54,228 nt of DNA from an uncultured Oscillospiraceae bacterium (GTDB lineage Bacteria; Bacillota; Clostridia; Oscillospirales; Oscillospiraceae). The stretch lies in NCBI GenBank assembly GCA_947627745.1, contig CANQXH010000004.1, forward strand, positions 1-54,228, read 5' to 3'. The translations under genes and the position numbers were made by a program. Every line of letters begins with the position of its first letter. Position 1 is the stretch's first letter. The notes beneath the pieces were generated by a model, which was not told the origin of the DNA, ran no database searches, and saw nothing but the letters and a program-made list of their open reading frames with translations. Shown here piece after piece: positions 1-7,942 of this stretch.

Positions 1-1
1 C

Positions 2-724
2 AACGAGGACCTGACCGAGGCCATCGCCATGGGCCATGACCTGGGACACACCCCCTTCGGCCACGCCGGGGAGGCGGCCCTTTCCGAGGTGCTGGGGGCC
101 CCCTTCCGCCACAATGAGCAGAGCCTCCGGGTGGTGGACACCCTGGAAAACGGGGGAAAGGGCTTAAATCTGACCTACGAGGTGCGAATGGGCATTCTGG
201 GGCACACAGGGGACCGGATCCCCGAGACCTGGGAGGGTCAGGTGGTCCGCCGGTCGGACCAGATCGCCTATGTGAATCATGATATCGACGACGCCATCCG
301 GGCGGGGATCCTGACCGACGGGGACATCCCCAAGGAGATCTCTGCCGTGCTGGGCGGCAGCCACCGGGAACGGATCAACACCCTGGTCTGCGACGCCATT
401 GCCTTCACCCAGGAGAGCGGACGGGTGGGCCTATCGCCGTCGGTGGACCAGGCCCTCAAGGAGCTGCGGGCATTCATGTTCCAGCGGGTCTACCGCAACC
501 CCGTAGCCAAGGGGGAGGAGAGCAAGGCCAAGCTCATGCTCCAGCGGCTCTACCAGTTCTATTGCGACCATCCGGAGCGGCTGCCCGGGGACCTCACACC
601 CCAGCTGAGATTGGAGGGCATCCCCCGGACAGTGTGCGATTACATCGCCGGCATGACGGACAAGTACGCGGTGGACAAATATACGGAGATTTTTATTCCC
701 TCGGGGTGGCAAGTCCGGGGATAG
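2..724 (+). CDS. dgt: Deoxyguanosinetriphosphate triphosphohydrolase (dGTPase), 5' truncated
   Basis: HD-superfamily enzyme that hydrolyses dGTP to deoxyguanosine and triphosphate and so influences dNTP pools. The reading frame is open from base 2 and begins inside the family's HD-containing block (NEDLTEAIAMGHDLGHTPFG), so the real start and the first metal-binding histidine lie left of the window. The frame continues through a later SDQIAYVNHD segment that supplies the last metal-binding aspartate, and ends at TAG 722-724. About 240 residues are visible. It lies directly upstream of dnaG and rpoD, a common arrangement in Clostridia. A palindrome with a T-run follows the stop. The family call is firm; only the 3' part is seen. 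Confidence 0.93.
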   Translation, partial: NEDLTEAIAMGHDLGHTPFGHAGEAALSEVLGAPFRHNEQSLRVVDTLENGGKGLNLTYEVRMGILGHTGDRIPETWEGQVVRRSDQIAYVNHDIDDAIRAGILTDGDIPKEISAVLGGSHRERINTLVCDAIAFTQESGRVGLSPSVDQALKELRAFMFQRVYRNPVAKGEESKAKLMLQRLYQFYCDHPERLPGDLTPQLRLEGIPRTVCDYIAGMTDKYAVDKYTEIFIPSGWQVRG

Positions 725-729
725 TGTGA

Positions 730-762
730 TATAATAGCCGCGAGGCGGCTATTATACGATTT
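730..762 (+). terminator. Perfect palindrome with T-run after dgt (dispersed repeat copy 1)
   Basis: Arms TATAATAGCCGC (730-741) and GCGGCTATTATA (745-756) pair perfectly around the loop GAG, followed by CGATTTTT. It fits an intrinsic terminator between dgt and dnaG. The same arms recur at 38764-38792. Confidence 0.7.
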
Positions 763-804
763 TTAAGTCCTTTATCAGACTTTTCCCAAGGGAGGTGGTC
801 GGCT

Positions 805-2544
805 GTGGCGTTTCCGCCGGCATTTTTGGACGAGCTGGTGGCTCGAAATCCCATTGAAGAAGTGGTGAGTCAGTATGTGAATCTTCGCCGCAGCGGGGCC
901 AACCTCTTTGGCCTGTGCCCCTTCCACGGGGAGAAGACCGCCTCTTTCTCCGTTTCTCCGGACAAGGGCATGTACTACTGCTTCGGCTGCCACAAGGGCG
1001 GCGGGGTGATCAACTTCCTGATGGAGATCGAGAACCTGAGCTACCCCGATGCCGTCCGGGCCCTGGCCCAGCGGGCGGGGATGACCGTGCCGGAGGACGA
1101 GCAGTATCAGAGCCGCTACCAGCAGCAGGAGCGGCTCTGGGCGCTGTGCAAGGAGGCGGCCCGGTATTACCATGCCCAGCTCTACGCCCCCGCCGGGGCG
1201 GCGGGCCTGGCCTATGCCCAGAAGCGGGGCATGACCCAGTCCATCTTGACCCGATTTGGGGTGGGCTTCGCCCCGGATTCCTGGTCCGGCCTGGTGGACG
1301 CCATGCGGGCCAAAGGCTATACCGATCAGGAATTGCGGGACGCCGGGCTGGTGTCCGAGAAGAACGGCCGGGTTTACGACCGGTTCCGCAACCGGCTGAT
1401 GTTTCCCATTATCGACGTCCGGGGCAATCTTATCGGCTTCGGCGGTCGGGTGATGGACGACTCCACGCCGAAGTACCTAAACTCTCCCGAAACCTTGATT
1501 TTCAATAAACGGAAGAACCTTTTCGGTCTGAATCTGGCGAAAAAGAGCAAGCTGGGGTATCTGATCCTGGTGGAGGGGTACATGGACGCGGTGAGCCTGC
1601 ACCAGTACGGCTTCGACTGCGCCGTGGCCTCCCTAGGCACCGCCCTGACGGAGGACCACGCCACCCTGCTCACCAGGTATACCGAGGAAGTGGTCCTCAT
1701 CTACGACGCCGACCAGGCCGGGCAGGACGCCACCCGGCGGGCCATCCCCATTTTGGAGCGGGCGGGCCTGCGGGTGAAGGTGCTGAAGGTGAAGGACGCC
1801 AAGGACCCCGACGAGTTTTTGAAGAAATTCGGCGCGGACCGCTTCCAGGTTCTGCTGGAGGGGGCCTCCAACCGGATCGAGTATCAGCTTTCCGCCATCG
1901 TCAAAAAATACGACCTGCGGGAGGACGACCAGCGGATCCGCTTTGTCCAAGAGGCGGCGGAGCTGATCAGCACCTTGGGCAGCGCCGTCCAGCGGGAGAT
2001 CTACGGAGGACGGGCGGCGGAGGCCGCCGGCATCACGGCTGACGCCATGAAGCTGGAGGTGGAGAAGGCCTGGCGCCGCCGCCGGGCTCGGGAGAAAAAA
2101 CGCCAGGAGCGGATCGACCTGGCCCCTGCCCAGACCCTCCGGCCCAAGGACCGGAGCATCCGCTATGACAATATGAAATCCGCCATGGCGGAGGAGCTGC
2201 TGATCTGCCTGCTGATGAAGGATCCCGCCCTGGCGGACCTGACCGGGAACTTGACGGAAGCGGATTTCTCCGTCCCGCTGCTGGGCCGGGTGTTTGGCCA
2301 GTTGAAAAGCCGGCATGAACAGGGCTTGGAGCTGTCCCTGGGGGTGCTGGAGGGCCTGACCCCGGAGGAGACTTCCCATTTGGCCGGGGCGCTCCAGCGG
2401 AACCAGGGCCCGGCCCGGGAGGAAGCGGCGCGGGACTGCGTCACCGTGATTATGGATGAAAACCGGGGGACAAAGGACGGCTCGGAGGAGTCCCTTTTGG
2501 CCCTTCGGGATCGGATGAAACAGAGAAAAGGGGTCAAGTCATGA
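805..2544 (+). CDS. dnaG: DNA primase DnaG
   Basis: Makes the RNA primers used by the replisome. GTG start at 805 with GGAGGTGG at 791-798; 579 residues, a normal length for the family. The N-terminal CHC2 zinc finger has Cys38, His41, Cys59 and Cys62. The TOPRIM core has the metal-binding glutamate in LVEGYMD (about residues 255-261) and the DxD in LIYDADQAG (about 298-306). The C-terminal third is the variable helicase-interaction region. The stop overlaps the next gene's ATG as ATGA, so translation of the sigma factor is probably coupled, giving a short form of the macromolecular-synthesis operon. Confidence 0.98.
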   Translation: MAFPPAFLDELVARNPIEEVVSQYVNLRRSGANLFGLCPFHGEKTASFSVSPDKGMYYCFGCHKGGGVINFLMEIENLSYPDAVRALAQRAGMTVPEDEQYQSRYQQQERLWALCKEAARYYHAQLYAPAGAAGLAYAQKRGMTQSILTRFGVGFAPDSWSGLVDAMRAKGYTDQELRDAGLVSEKNGRVYDRFRNRLMFPIIDVRGNLIGFGGRVMDDSTPKYLNSPETLIFNKRKNLFGLNLAKKSKLGYLILVEGYMDAVSLHQYGFDCAVASLGTALTEDHATLLTRYTEEVVLIYDADQAGQDATRRAIPILERAGLRVKVLKVKDAKDPDEFLKKFGADRFQVLLEGASNRIEYQLSAIVKKYDLREDDQRIRFVQEAAELISTLGSAVQREIYGGRAAEAAGITADAMKLEVEKAWRRRRAREKKRQERIDLAPAQTLRPKDRSIRYDNMKSAMAEELLICLLMKDPALADLTGNLTEADFSVPLLGRVFGQLKSRHEQGLELSLGVLEGLTPEETSHLAGALQRNQGPAREEAARDCVTVIMDENRGTKDGSEESLLALRDRMKQRKGVKS

Positions 2545-3407
2545 GCCCATCGGTTTTACAGGAGGAGCGGACGCCCCGGAATTCCGGGGAGGACGGTCTG
2601 AGCCAGTATCTTCAGGAAATTCGCAGCTATCCTCAGCTGACGGCTGAGCAGGAGCGGGCTCTGGCCATGCGCTGCGCCCAGGGAGACGAGGAGGCGGTGC
2701 GGCAGATGGTGAGCGCCAATCTGCGGCTGGTGGTGTCCGTGGCCCGGGAGTACGCCGGGCGGGGGATGCCGCTGCTGGATCTGATCCAGGAGGGCAGTAT
2801 TGGCCTGATCGTGGCCGCCCGGAAATTTGACTATACCCTGGACTATCGCTTTTCCACCTACGCCACCAAGTGGATCCGCCAGGGCATTACCCGGTGCCTG
2901 ATGAACCACAGCGGGATGATCCGGGTGCCCCTCCATACGGCGGAGCGGATGCGCCGGGTCAGCGCCGCTCGGGCGGCGCTGTTGCAGCAGACTGGGGAGG
3001 AACCGACCCCCGCCCAGATCGCCTTGGCCTGTGATTTGCCTGAGGACCGGGTCAAGAAGCTCTTGGAGCTTACGCCCCAGACCTGCTCTCTGGACGCCCC
3101 GGCGGGGGAGGAGGACATCGCTCTGGGCGCGATGCTGGCGGATCAGGAGGCCAGCGAGCCCCAGGAGGAGCTGGTGCGCCAGGAGCTGCGGCAGATTCTG
3201 GGCCAGCTGCTGTCCCAGCTGACGCCACGTCAGCGGCAGGTGCTGGAGCTGCACTTTGGCATGACCGGGCAGACCAGCTATTCCCTGGAAGCCATCAGCA
3301 AGCAATTGGGCATTTCCAAGGAGCGGGTGCGGCAGATCGAGCGGCAGGCCATGGACAAGCTGCAAAAGCTGGGCGTGAGCCTGGGACTGGAGGATTTTTT
3401 GGAGTGA
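2541..3407 (+). CDS. rpoD: RNA polymerase sigma-70 family factor, RpoD/SigA-like, short
   Basis: Sigma factor that directs RNA polymerase to promoters. 288 residues: region 1.2 (SQYLQEIRSY, about 21-30), region 2 (NLRLVVSVAREYAGRG to WIRQGITRCL, 60-120), region 3 (120-200) and region 4.2 with GISKERVRQIERQAMDKLQ (257-275). Region 1.1 is absent, making it shorter than usual primary sigmas. In region 2.3/2.4 the usual tryptophan pair of YATWWIRQ reads YATKWIRQ, so Lys110 replaces the residue equivalent to E. coli W433; Gln114 and Thr117 (E. coli Q437 and T440) are kept. Position after dnaG suggests the housekeeping factor, but the lysine leaves room for a group 2 role. ATGA overlap with dnaG, GTGA overlap with the next gene. 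Confidence 0.9.
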   Translation: MSPSVLQEERTPRNSGEDGLSQYLQEIRSYPQLTAEQERALAMRCAQGDEEAVRQMVSANLRLVVSVAREYAGRGMPLLDLIQEGSIGLIVAARKFDYTLDYRFSTYATKWIRQGITRCLMNHSGMIRVPLHTAERMRRVSAARAALLQQTGEEPTPAQIALACDLPEDRVKKLLELTPQTCSLDAPAGEEDIALGAMLADQEASEPQEELVRQELRQILGQLLSQLTPRQRQVLELHFGMTGQTSYSLEAISKQLGISKERVRQIERQAMDKLQKLGVSLGLEDFLE

Positions 3408-4414
3408 ACGAGGATTTTTGCTTTGAGATTCCCCCCTACGAGGCGGCGCTGACGGCGCTGGGGCCGGGGGAATCCATTTCGGCGGCCCGGCTGCTGGCGC
3501 TGATCGACGGTCTCAGCCAGACCGAGGCGGAGGATGCTTTTCAGTTGGCGGAGGATCTGGAGCTGCGCCTTCTGATGGATCTGCCCCGGGAGACGGAGCC
3601 CGCCACGCCCAGGCTTGCCTGGGAGGACAGCCAGGTTCGGGCCGGCACCCTGCGCCGGGAGCTGCGGGAAAACGACCCCCTTGCTCTATATCTGCGGGAG
3701 ATCGAGGGACCTGCCCTCTCCGCCGGAGCCATCCAGGCATTGGCGGAGCGCTGCCTAGAAGGGGACCAGCGGGCCATGGAGGCCCTGGCCCGAGGCTACC
3801 TTCCCCGGGCGGCGGAGCTGGCCATGTCCATGACTGGCCGGGGCGTGCTGCTGCTGGACCTGATCCAGGAGGGCAGTCTGGGCTTGTGGCAGAGCGTCAT
3901 GCGCTATGCCGGCGGTGATTTTTCAGCCTTTGCCGACCGTTGGATCCGGTTTGCGCTGGCAAAGGCCGTGATTCTTCAAGCCCATGCCCAGGGCGTGGGC
4001 AGGGAATTGAGAAAGGCCATGGAGTCCTACCAGGCCGCGGACCGTGCGCTGCTGGCCCGGCTGGGCCGAAACCCATTGCCAGAGGAGCTTGCAAAGGCGC
4101 TGGGCTGGGACTTAGAGGAGATCCGGCGACTTGAAAAGTTGATTTCTGACGCCCAAAGCGCTCAAAGGTCCGCCCCGGAGCCGGAGGAACCGGCCCAGAA
4201 TGTGGAGCACACCGCCTATTTCCAGAGCCGCCGCCGGGTGGAGGAGCTGCTGGAGGGCGCGGACCCCGAAGACGTCCGGCTCCTCTCTCTGCGCTTCGGC
4301 CTGGAGACCGGGAAACCCGCCACGGCGGAGGAGACTGCCCAAATGCTGGGCATTTCCCCGGAAGAGGTGCTGCGCCGGGAGGCGGAGGCTCTAAAGCGGC
4401 TGCGGGAAGACTGA
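3404..4414 (+). CDS. Degenerate sigma-70-like protein coupled to rpoD
   Basis: 336 residues, GTG start overlapping the preceding stop as GTGA. Residues 1-65 look like a small helical region 1.1-type domain. Region 1.2 (DPLALYLREIEG, 91-102) and the core-binding region 2.2 (LLLDLIQEGSLGLW, 149-162) are well kept. Region 2.3/2.4 is eroded (FSAFADRWIRFALAKAV), and region 4.2 keeps a helix-turn-helix outline (TAQMLGISPEEV) without the RVRQIE recognition helix. It may therefore bind core polymerase but read promoters poorly or not at all. A dedicated alternative sigma, a competitor of the upstream factor, or a partner supplying region 1.1 are all possible. The sigma-family call is good; the role is unknown. 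Confidence 0.75.
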   Translation: MNEDFCFEIPPYEAALTALGPGESISAARLLALIDGLSQTEAEDAFQLAEDLELRLLMDLPRETEPATPRLAWEDSQVRAGTLRRELRENDPLALYLREIEGPALSAGAIQALAERCLEGDQRAMEALARGYLPRAAELAMSMTGRGVLLLDLIQEGSLGLWQSVMRYAGGDFSAFADRWIRFALAKAVILQAHAQGVGRELRKAMESYQAADRALLARLGRNPLPEELAKALGWDLEEIRRLEKLISDAQSAQRSAPEPEEPAQNVEHTAYFQSRRRVEELLEGADPEDVRLLSLRFGLETGKPATAEETAQMLGISPEEVLRREAEALKRLRED

Positions 4415-4430
4415 AAACGGAGGAGATACC

Positions 4431-5111
4431 ATGGAAAAGACCTACGCCGTCGCCATCGACGGCCCCGCCGGCGCGGGAAAAAGCACCCTGGCCCGGCTTT
4501 TGGCCCAGGAGCTGGGGTGGTATTATGTGGACACGGGGGCGATCTACCGCACCGTTGCCTATTTTCTGGATCTGCTGGGGATCAGCCCCAAGGACGCCGA
4601 CGGGGTGGCCCGTTACATCGACGAGGTGAACGTGGAGATCCGCTATGACGAGCAAGGTGTCCAGCACATGTGGATGAACGGCATGGACGTGACGGAGGAG
4701 ATCCGCACCCCGGACATCTCCCAGAAGGCGTCTCTGGTCTCCGCCCATCCGCCCGTGCGGCAGGCTCTGCTGGAAATGCAGCGGGACCTGGCGCAGCGGC
4801 ACAACGTGGTGATGGACGGCCGAGACATTGGCACGGTGGTGCTGCCCCAGGCGGCGGTGAAGCTGTTCCTCACCGCCTCCCCGGAGGTCCGGGCGCAACG
4901 CCGCTACGCGGAGCTGCGGGCTAAGGGTAAGAAAGACACCTATGAGCAGGTTCTGGAGGATCTGCGCCGCCGGGACCGGCAGGACACCACTCGCTCCGTC
5001 GCCCCCCTGCGTCAGGCCCCCGACGCGGTGCTGCTGGACACCACCGAGCTGGACATTCCCCAGACCCTGGACGCCATGCGGGCCATCGTCCGGGAAAAGA
5101 CCGGCCTATGA
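4431..5111 (+). CDS. cmk: Cytidylate kinase
   Basis: Phosphorylates CMP/dCMP to the diphosphates using ATP. 226 residues, ATG at 4431 behind GGAGGAGATACC. The P-loop GPAGAGKST lies at about residues 11-19, followed by the typical YYVDTGAIYRTVAY substrate segment and the MDGRDIGTVVLP motif (about 127-138), both diagnostic for bacterial Cmk. The C-terminal lid region has RRRDRQDTTRSVAPL. Its stop overlaps the next ATG as ATGA. A cmk followed by ispH-S1 is a recurring clostridial arrangement. Confidence 0.97.
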   Translation: MEKTYAVAIDGPAGAGKSTLARLLAQELGWYYVDTGAIYRTVAYFLDLLGISPKDADGVARYIDEVNVEIRYDEQGVQHMWMNGMDVTEEIRTPDISQKASLVSAHPPVRQALLEMQRDLAQRHNVVMDGRDIGTVVLPQAAVKLFLTASPEVRAQRRYAELRAKGKKDTYEQVLEDLRRRDRQDTTRSVAPLRQAPDAVLLDTTELDIPQTLDAMRAIVREKTGL

Positions 5112-7036
5112 GCGTCCGCCTTGCCGAGAGCGCCGGCTTCTGCTTCGGCGTGGACCGGGCCATGGGCCTGGCGGAGCAGGCGGCCAAAGAGGGGAGACAG
5201 GTGGTCACCCTGGGCCCCATCATCCACAATCGTCACGCGGTGGCCCACCTGGAGGAGCTGGGAGTCCGGGTTATTGACCGGCCCCAGGACGCCCCGGCGG
5301 GCGCGGCGGTGGTCATCCGCTCCCACGGGGTGGGCCGGGAGGTTTACCGGGCCTTGGAGGAGACCGGGGTGGCGGTGATCGACGCCACCTGCCCCTTCGT
5401 CAAGCGGATCCACCGGATCGTGGCCCAGGCGGAGCGGGAAGGGCGACTCAGTCTGATCATCGGCCAGCGGGCCCACCCGGAGGTGGCCGGGATCGCCGGT
5501 TGGTGCGGAAACTGTGTGGTGTGCGAAAGTCCGCAGGAGCTGGAAAATTGGTCAAAATCGCCCGAAATCCCGTCGGATTTGCCAATTTGCATGGTTTGTC
5601 AGACAACTTCCCCCGAATCTTTGTGGGAAATGTGCGAAAAAATTGCGAAAAAACAGTTTACTAACTTGAAATTTTTTGATACAATATGTAAAGCAACAGA
5701 GTATCGGCAGAATGAGGCAGCTTTACTCAGCGAAGGCTGCCAGGCCATGGTGATCGTGGGGGACCGCACCAGTTCCAACACGAAACGCCTGGCGATGATC
5801 TGCCGGGAGCATTGCGAAAAAGTCGTACTGGTGGACAGTGCCTCGGAGCTGGAGCCGGCCTTTTTCCGCGGTGTGACGGATGTTGGAGTCACGGCGGGCG
5901 CATCTACGCCGGCGTGGATTATAAAGGAGGTCAACAAGAAAATGAGCGAAATCATCAATGCCGAGGCAGGCCAGGAGGAGAGCTTTGAGGCCCTGCTGGA
6001 GCAGTCCATCAAAACTTTGAATACTGGAGATAAGGTCACTGGCGTCGTGACAGGCTTCGGAGCTACCGAGGTGCAGATCGACCTTGGCACCAAGCACGCC
6101 GGCTATATCCCCAACGACGAGGTCAGTTCCGATCCTTCCATAAAGCCCGAGGATGTACTCCATGTGGGCGACGAGGTCGAGGTTTTCGTGGTGCGCGTAA
6201 ACGACCAGGAGGGCACCTGCCAGCTGTCCAAGAAGAAGCTGGACGGAATGCGGGTCTGGGACGAGATGGCGGCCTATGCCGAGGAAAAGACCACCGTCGA
6301 AGGGACCATTACCGAGGACAATAAGGGCGGCCTGGTCGCCAATGTGAAGGGCGTTCGGGTGTTCATTCCCGCCTCTCAGTCCGGGATCGCCAAGGGCGGC
6401 GATATGAAGGCCATGGTGGGCAAGACCGTCAAGCTGAAGATTACCGAGGTCAACCGGGCCCGCCGCCGGGTCATCGGCTCCATCCGGGCCGTTGCCGCCG
6501 AGGAGCGGAAGGCCGCCCAGGAGAAGATCTGGAGCGAGATCGAGAACGGCAAGAAGTACCACGGCGTGGTGAAGTCCCTGACTTCCTACGGCGCCTTTGT
6601 GGATATCGGCGGCGTGGACGGCATGGTCCATGTTTCCGAGCTGAGCTGGAACCGGATCAAGACCCCCGCCGACGTGGTGAAGGTGGGCGATGAGATCGAC
6701 GTGTTCGTCATCTCCTTCGATCCTGTGAAGCACAAGATCTCCCTGGGCTACAAGACCCCGGAGATGAACCCCTGGAATCAGTTTATGACCAAGTTCCAGA
6801 CCGGCGACGTGGTGGACGCCAAGATTGTCAAGCTGATGACCTTCGGCGCCTTTGCCGAGATCATTCCCGGTGTGGACGGCCTGATCCACATCTCCCAGAT
6901 TGCGGACCGCCGCATCGGCAAGCCCGAGGACGTGCTGAAGGAGGGCCAGGAGGTCAAGGTGAAGATCACCGACATCGACGCGGAGAACAAGCGGATCTCC
7001 CTGTCCATCCGGGCGCTGCTGGAAGCCGCCGAATAA
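5108..7036 (+). CDS. ispH: IspH-ribosomal protein S1 fusion
   Basis: Residues 1 to about 280 are 4-hydroxy-3-methylbut-2-enyl diphosphate reductase, the last step of the MEP isoprenoid pathway. The three Fe-S cysteines are Cys12 (AGFCFGVDRAM), Cys95 (IDATCPFV) and Cys194 (DTICKATEYRQ). Residues about 300-640 hold four S1 RNA-binding repeats (near 306-378, 395-462, 480-550 and 565-637), as in ribosomal protein S1. This fusion is known in Clostridia. 642 residues, ATG overlapping the cmk stop. Unusually, an AT-rich patch inside the ispH half carries a promoter-like pair, and a strong ribosome site precedes an in-frame ATG at 5942 exactly at the domain junction. A stand-alone S1 product is therefore plausible. 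Confidence 0.95.
   Translation: MSVRLAESAGFCFGVDRAMGLAEQAAKEGRQVVTLGPIIHNRHAVAHLEELGVRVIDRPQDAPAGAAVVIRSHGVGREVYRALEETGVAVIDATCPFVKRIHRIVAQAEREGRLSLIIGQRAHPEVAGIAGWCGNCVVCESPQELENWSKSPEIPSDLPICMVCQTTSPESLWEMCEKIAKKQFTNLKFFDTICKATEYRQNEAALLSEGCQAMVIVGDRTSSNTKRLAMICREHCEKVVLVDSASELEPAFFRGVTDVGVTAGASTPAWIIKEVNKKMSEIINAEAGQEESFEALLEQSIKTLNTGDKVTGVVTGFGATEVQIDLGTKHAGYIPNDEVSSDPSIKPEDVLHVGDEVEVFVVRVNDQEGTCQLSKKKLDGMRVWDEMAAYAEEKTTVEGTITEDNKGGLVANVKGVRVFIPASQSGIAKGGDMKAMVGKTVKLKITEVNRARRRVIGSIRAVAAEERKAAQEKIWSEIENGKKYHGVVKSLTSYGAFVDIGGVDGMVHVSELSWNRIKTPADVVKVGDEIDVFVISFDPVKHKISLGYKTPEMNPWNQFMTKFQTGDVVDAKIVKLMTFGAFAEIIPGVDGLIHISQIADRRIGKPEDVLKEGQEVKVKITDIDAENKRISLSIRALLEAAE
5657..5685 (+). promoter_or_regulatory. 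Candidate internal promoter in the ispH half
   Basis: TTTACT (5657-5662), 17-nt spacer, TACAAT (5680-5685), inside a distinctly AT-rich stretch of an otherwise GC-rich gene. It would yield a transcript covering only the S1 part. Confidence 0.45.
5923..5944 (+). promoter_or_regulatory. Internal ribosome binding site and ATG at the IspH/S1 junction
   Basis: AAAGGAGGT (5923-5931) is followed, ten bases on, by an in-frame ATG (5942-5944, residue 279), just after the conserved IspH C-terminal segment. Initiation here would give a 364-residue S1 protein. Confidence 0.55.
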
Positions 7037-7050
7037 ACCAATTCAAATTC

Positions 7051-7080
7051 AAAAGGACCGGCCTTCCGCCGGTCCTTTTC
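7051..7080 (+). terminator. Intrinsic terminator after ispH-S1
   Basis: Perfect 12-bp stem AAAAGGACCGGC (7051-7062) / GCCGGTCCTTTT (7068-7079) with a 5-nt loop. It ends the dnaG-to-S1 run, only about 20 bases before the next gene. Confidence 0.9.
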
Positions 7081-7099
7081 CAAATTAGGAGGTAAAAAT

Positions 7100-7384
7100 A
7101 TGGTCAAGCACATCGTCATCTACACCTTGAAGGAGGGCCCCGATAAGGACGCCTCCGTGGCCTTCATCGCTTCGCTTCTGGAGCCTCTGGCGGGGCAGAT
7201 CCCGGGGCTCAAGACGCTGGAGGTCCGCCGGACCTACCAGGGGGGCATGGACTACTGCCTCTACTCCGAGTTTGACAGCCGGGAGGCCCTGGCGGCCTAC
7301 CAGCAGGATCCTCGGCACCTGGCGGCCAAGGAGCGGTTCCATCATCTGCTGGCCAGCCGGGTCTGCGCGGACTACGATGCCTGA
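7100..7384 (+). CDS. Dabb (stress-responsive alpha/beta-barrel) family protein
   Basis: 94 residues, ATG at 7100 with TTAGGAGGT upstream. The pattern MVKHIVIYTLKE..., a central GLKTLEVRR strand and the ending SREALAAYQQDPRHL is that of the Dabb ferredoxin-like fold, which usually dimerises. Known members range from plant stress proteins to small cyclases and bacterial proteins of unknown role, so no reaction can be assigned. The next gene starts eight bases before this stop, so the two are co-translated. No separate promoter fits between the preceding terminator and this start. Confidence 0.85.
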   Translation: MVKHIVIYTLKEGPDKDASVAFIASLLEPLAGQIPGLKTLEVRRTYQGGMDYCLYSEFDSREALAAYQQDPRHLAAKERFHHLLASRVCADYDA

Positions 7385-7886
7385 ACGCGTTCTGATTGTG
7401 GGCTGCCCCGGGGCGGGGAAGAGCATCCTGGCCCGCCGCCTGGGGGCGCTGACGGGCCTGCCGGTGTACCATCTGGACCTGCTGTGGCACCGGCCAGACC
7501 GGACCACCGTGGACATCGAGACCTTTGACCGGAGCCTGGACCAAATTCTGGCCCAGGACCGGTGGATCATCGACGGCAATTACAGCCGCACCCTGCCCCA
7601 GCGTATGGCCCGGTGCGACGAGGTCTTTTTCCTGGATTATCCCTTGGAGATCTGCCTGGAGGGGGCCCGTGCCCGGGTGGGGCGGCAGCGGGCGGACCTG
7701 CCCTGGCTGGAAGAGACGTTGGACCCGGAATTTTACCAGTGGATCCTGGACTATCCCAAGGAGCGCCTGCCCCGCCTGCGGGCCCGCCTGGCGTCCTATG
7801 AGGGCGCCATTCTGATCCACACCTTCCACGCCCGCTCCGAGGCGGACGCCTACCTGGCAGCCCTCGCCCGGTCCGTGAGCGAATAG
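7377..7886 (+). CDS. P-loop nucleoside/adenylate-kinase-like protein (FlaR-type)
   Basis: 169 residues. The ATG at 7377 places the Walker A motif GCPGAGKS at residues 8-15, right at the N-terminus as in adenylate-kinase-like topology modulation proteins. VYHLDLLWHRPD follows, then WIIDGNYSRTLPQRM, a hallmark of this subfamily. The physiological substrate is not known. It overlaps the Dabb gene by 8 nt, so it has no independent leader. A two-way terminator separates it from the convergent regulator. Confidence 0.85.
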   Translation: MPERVLIVGCPGAGKSILARRLGALTGLPVYHLDLLWHRPDRTTVDIETFDRSLDQILAQDRWIIDGNYSRTLPQRMARCDEVFFLDYPLEICLEGARARVGRQRADLPWLEETLDPEFYQWILDYPKERLPRLRARLASYEGAILIHTFHARSEADAYLAALARSVSE

Positions 7887-7894
7887 AGGATTCA

Positions 7895-7933
7895 AAAATC
7901 CCGGCATGACCATCACCATGCCGGAATTTTTAA
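7895..7933. terminator. Bidirectional terminator between convergent genes
   Basis: Stem CCGGCATG / CATGCCGG extended by A-rich and T-rich flanks with one mismatch, loop ACCATCAC. T-runs occur on both strands, serving the kinase (plus) and the HTH regulator (minus). Confidence 0.85.
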
Positions 7934-7942
7934 TGGGGCAAA

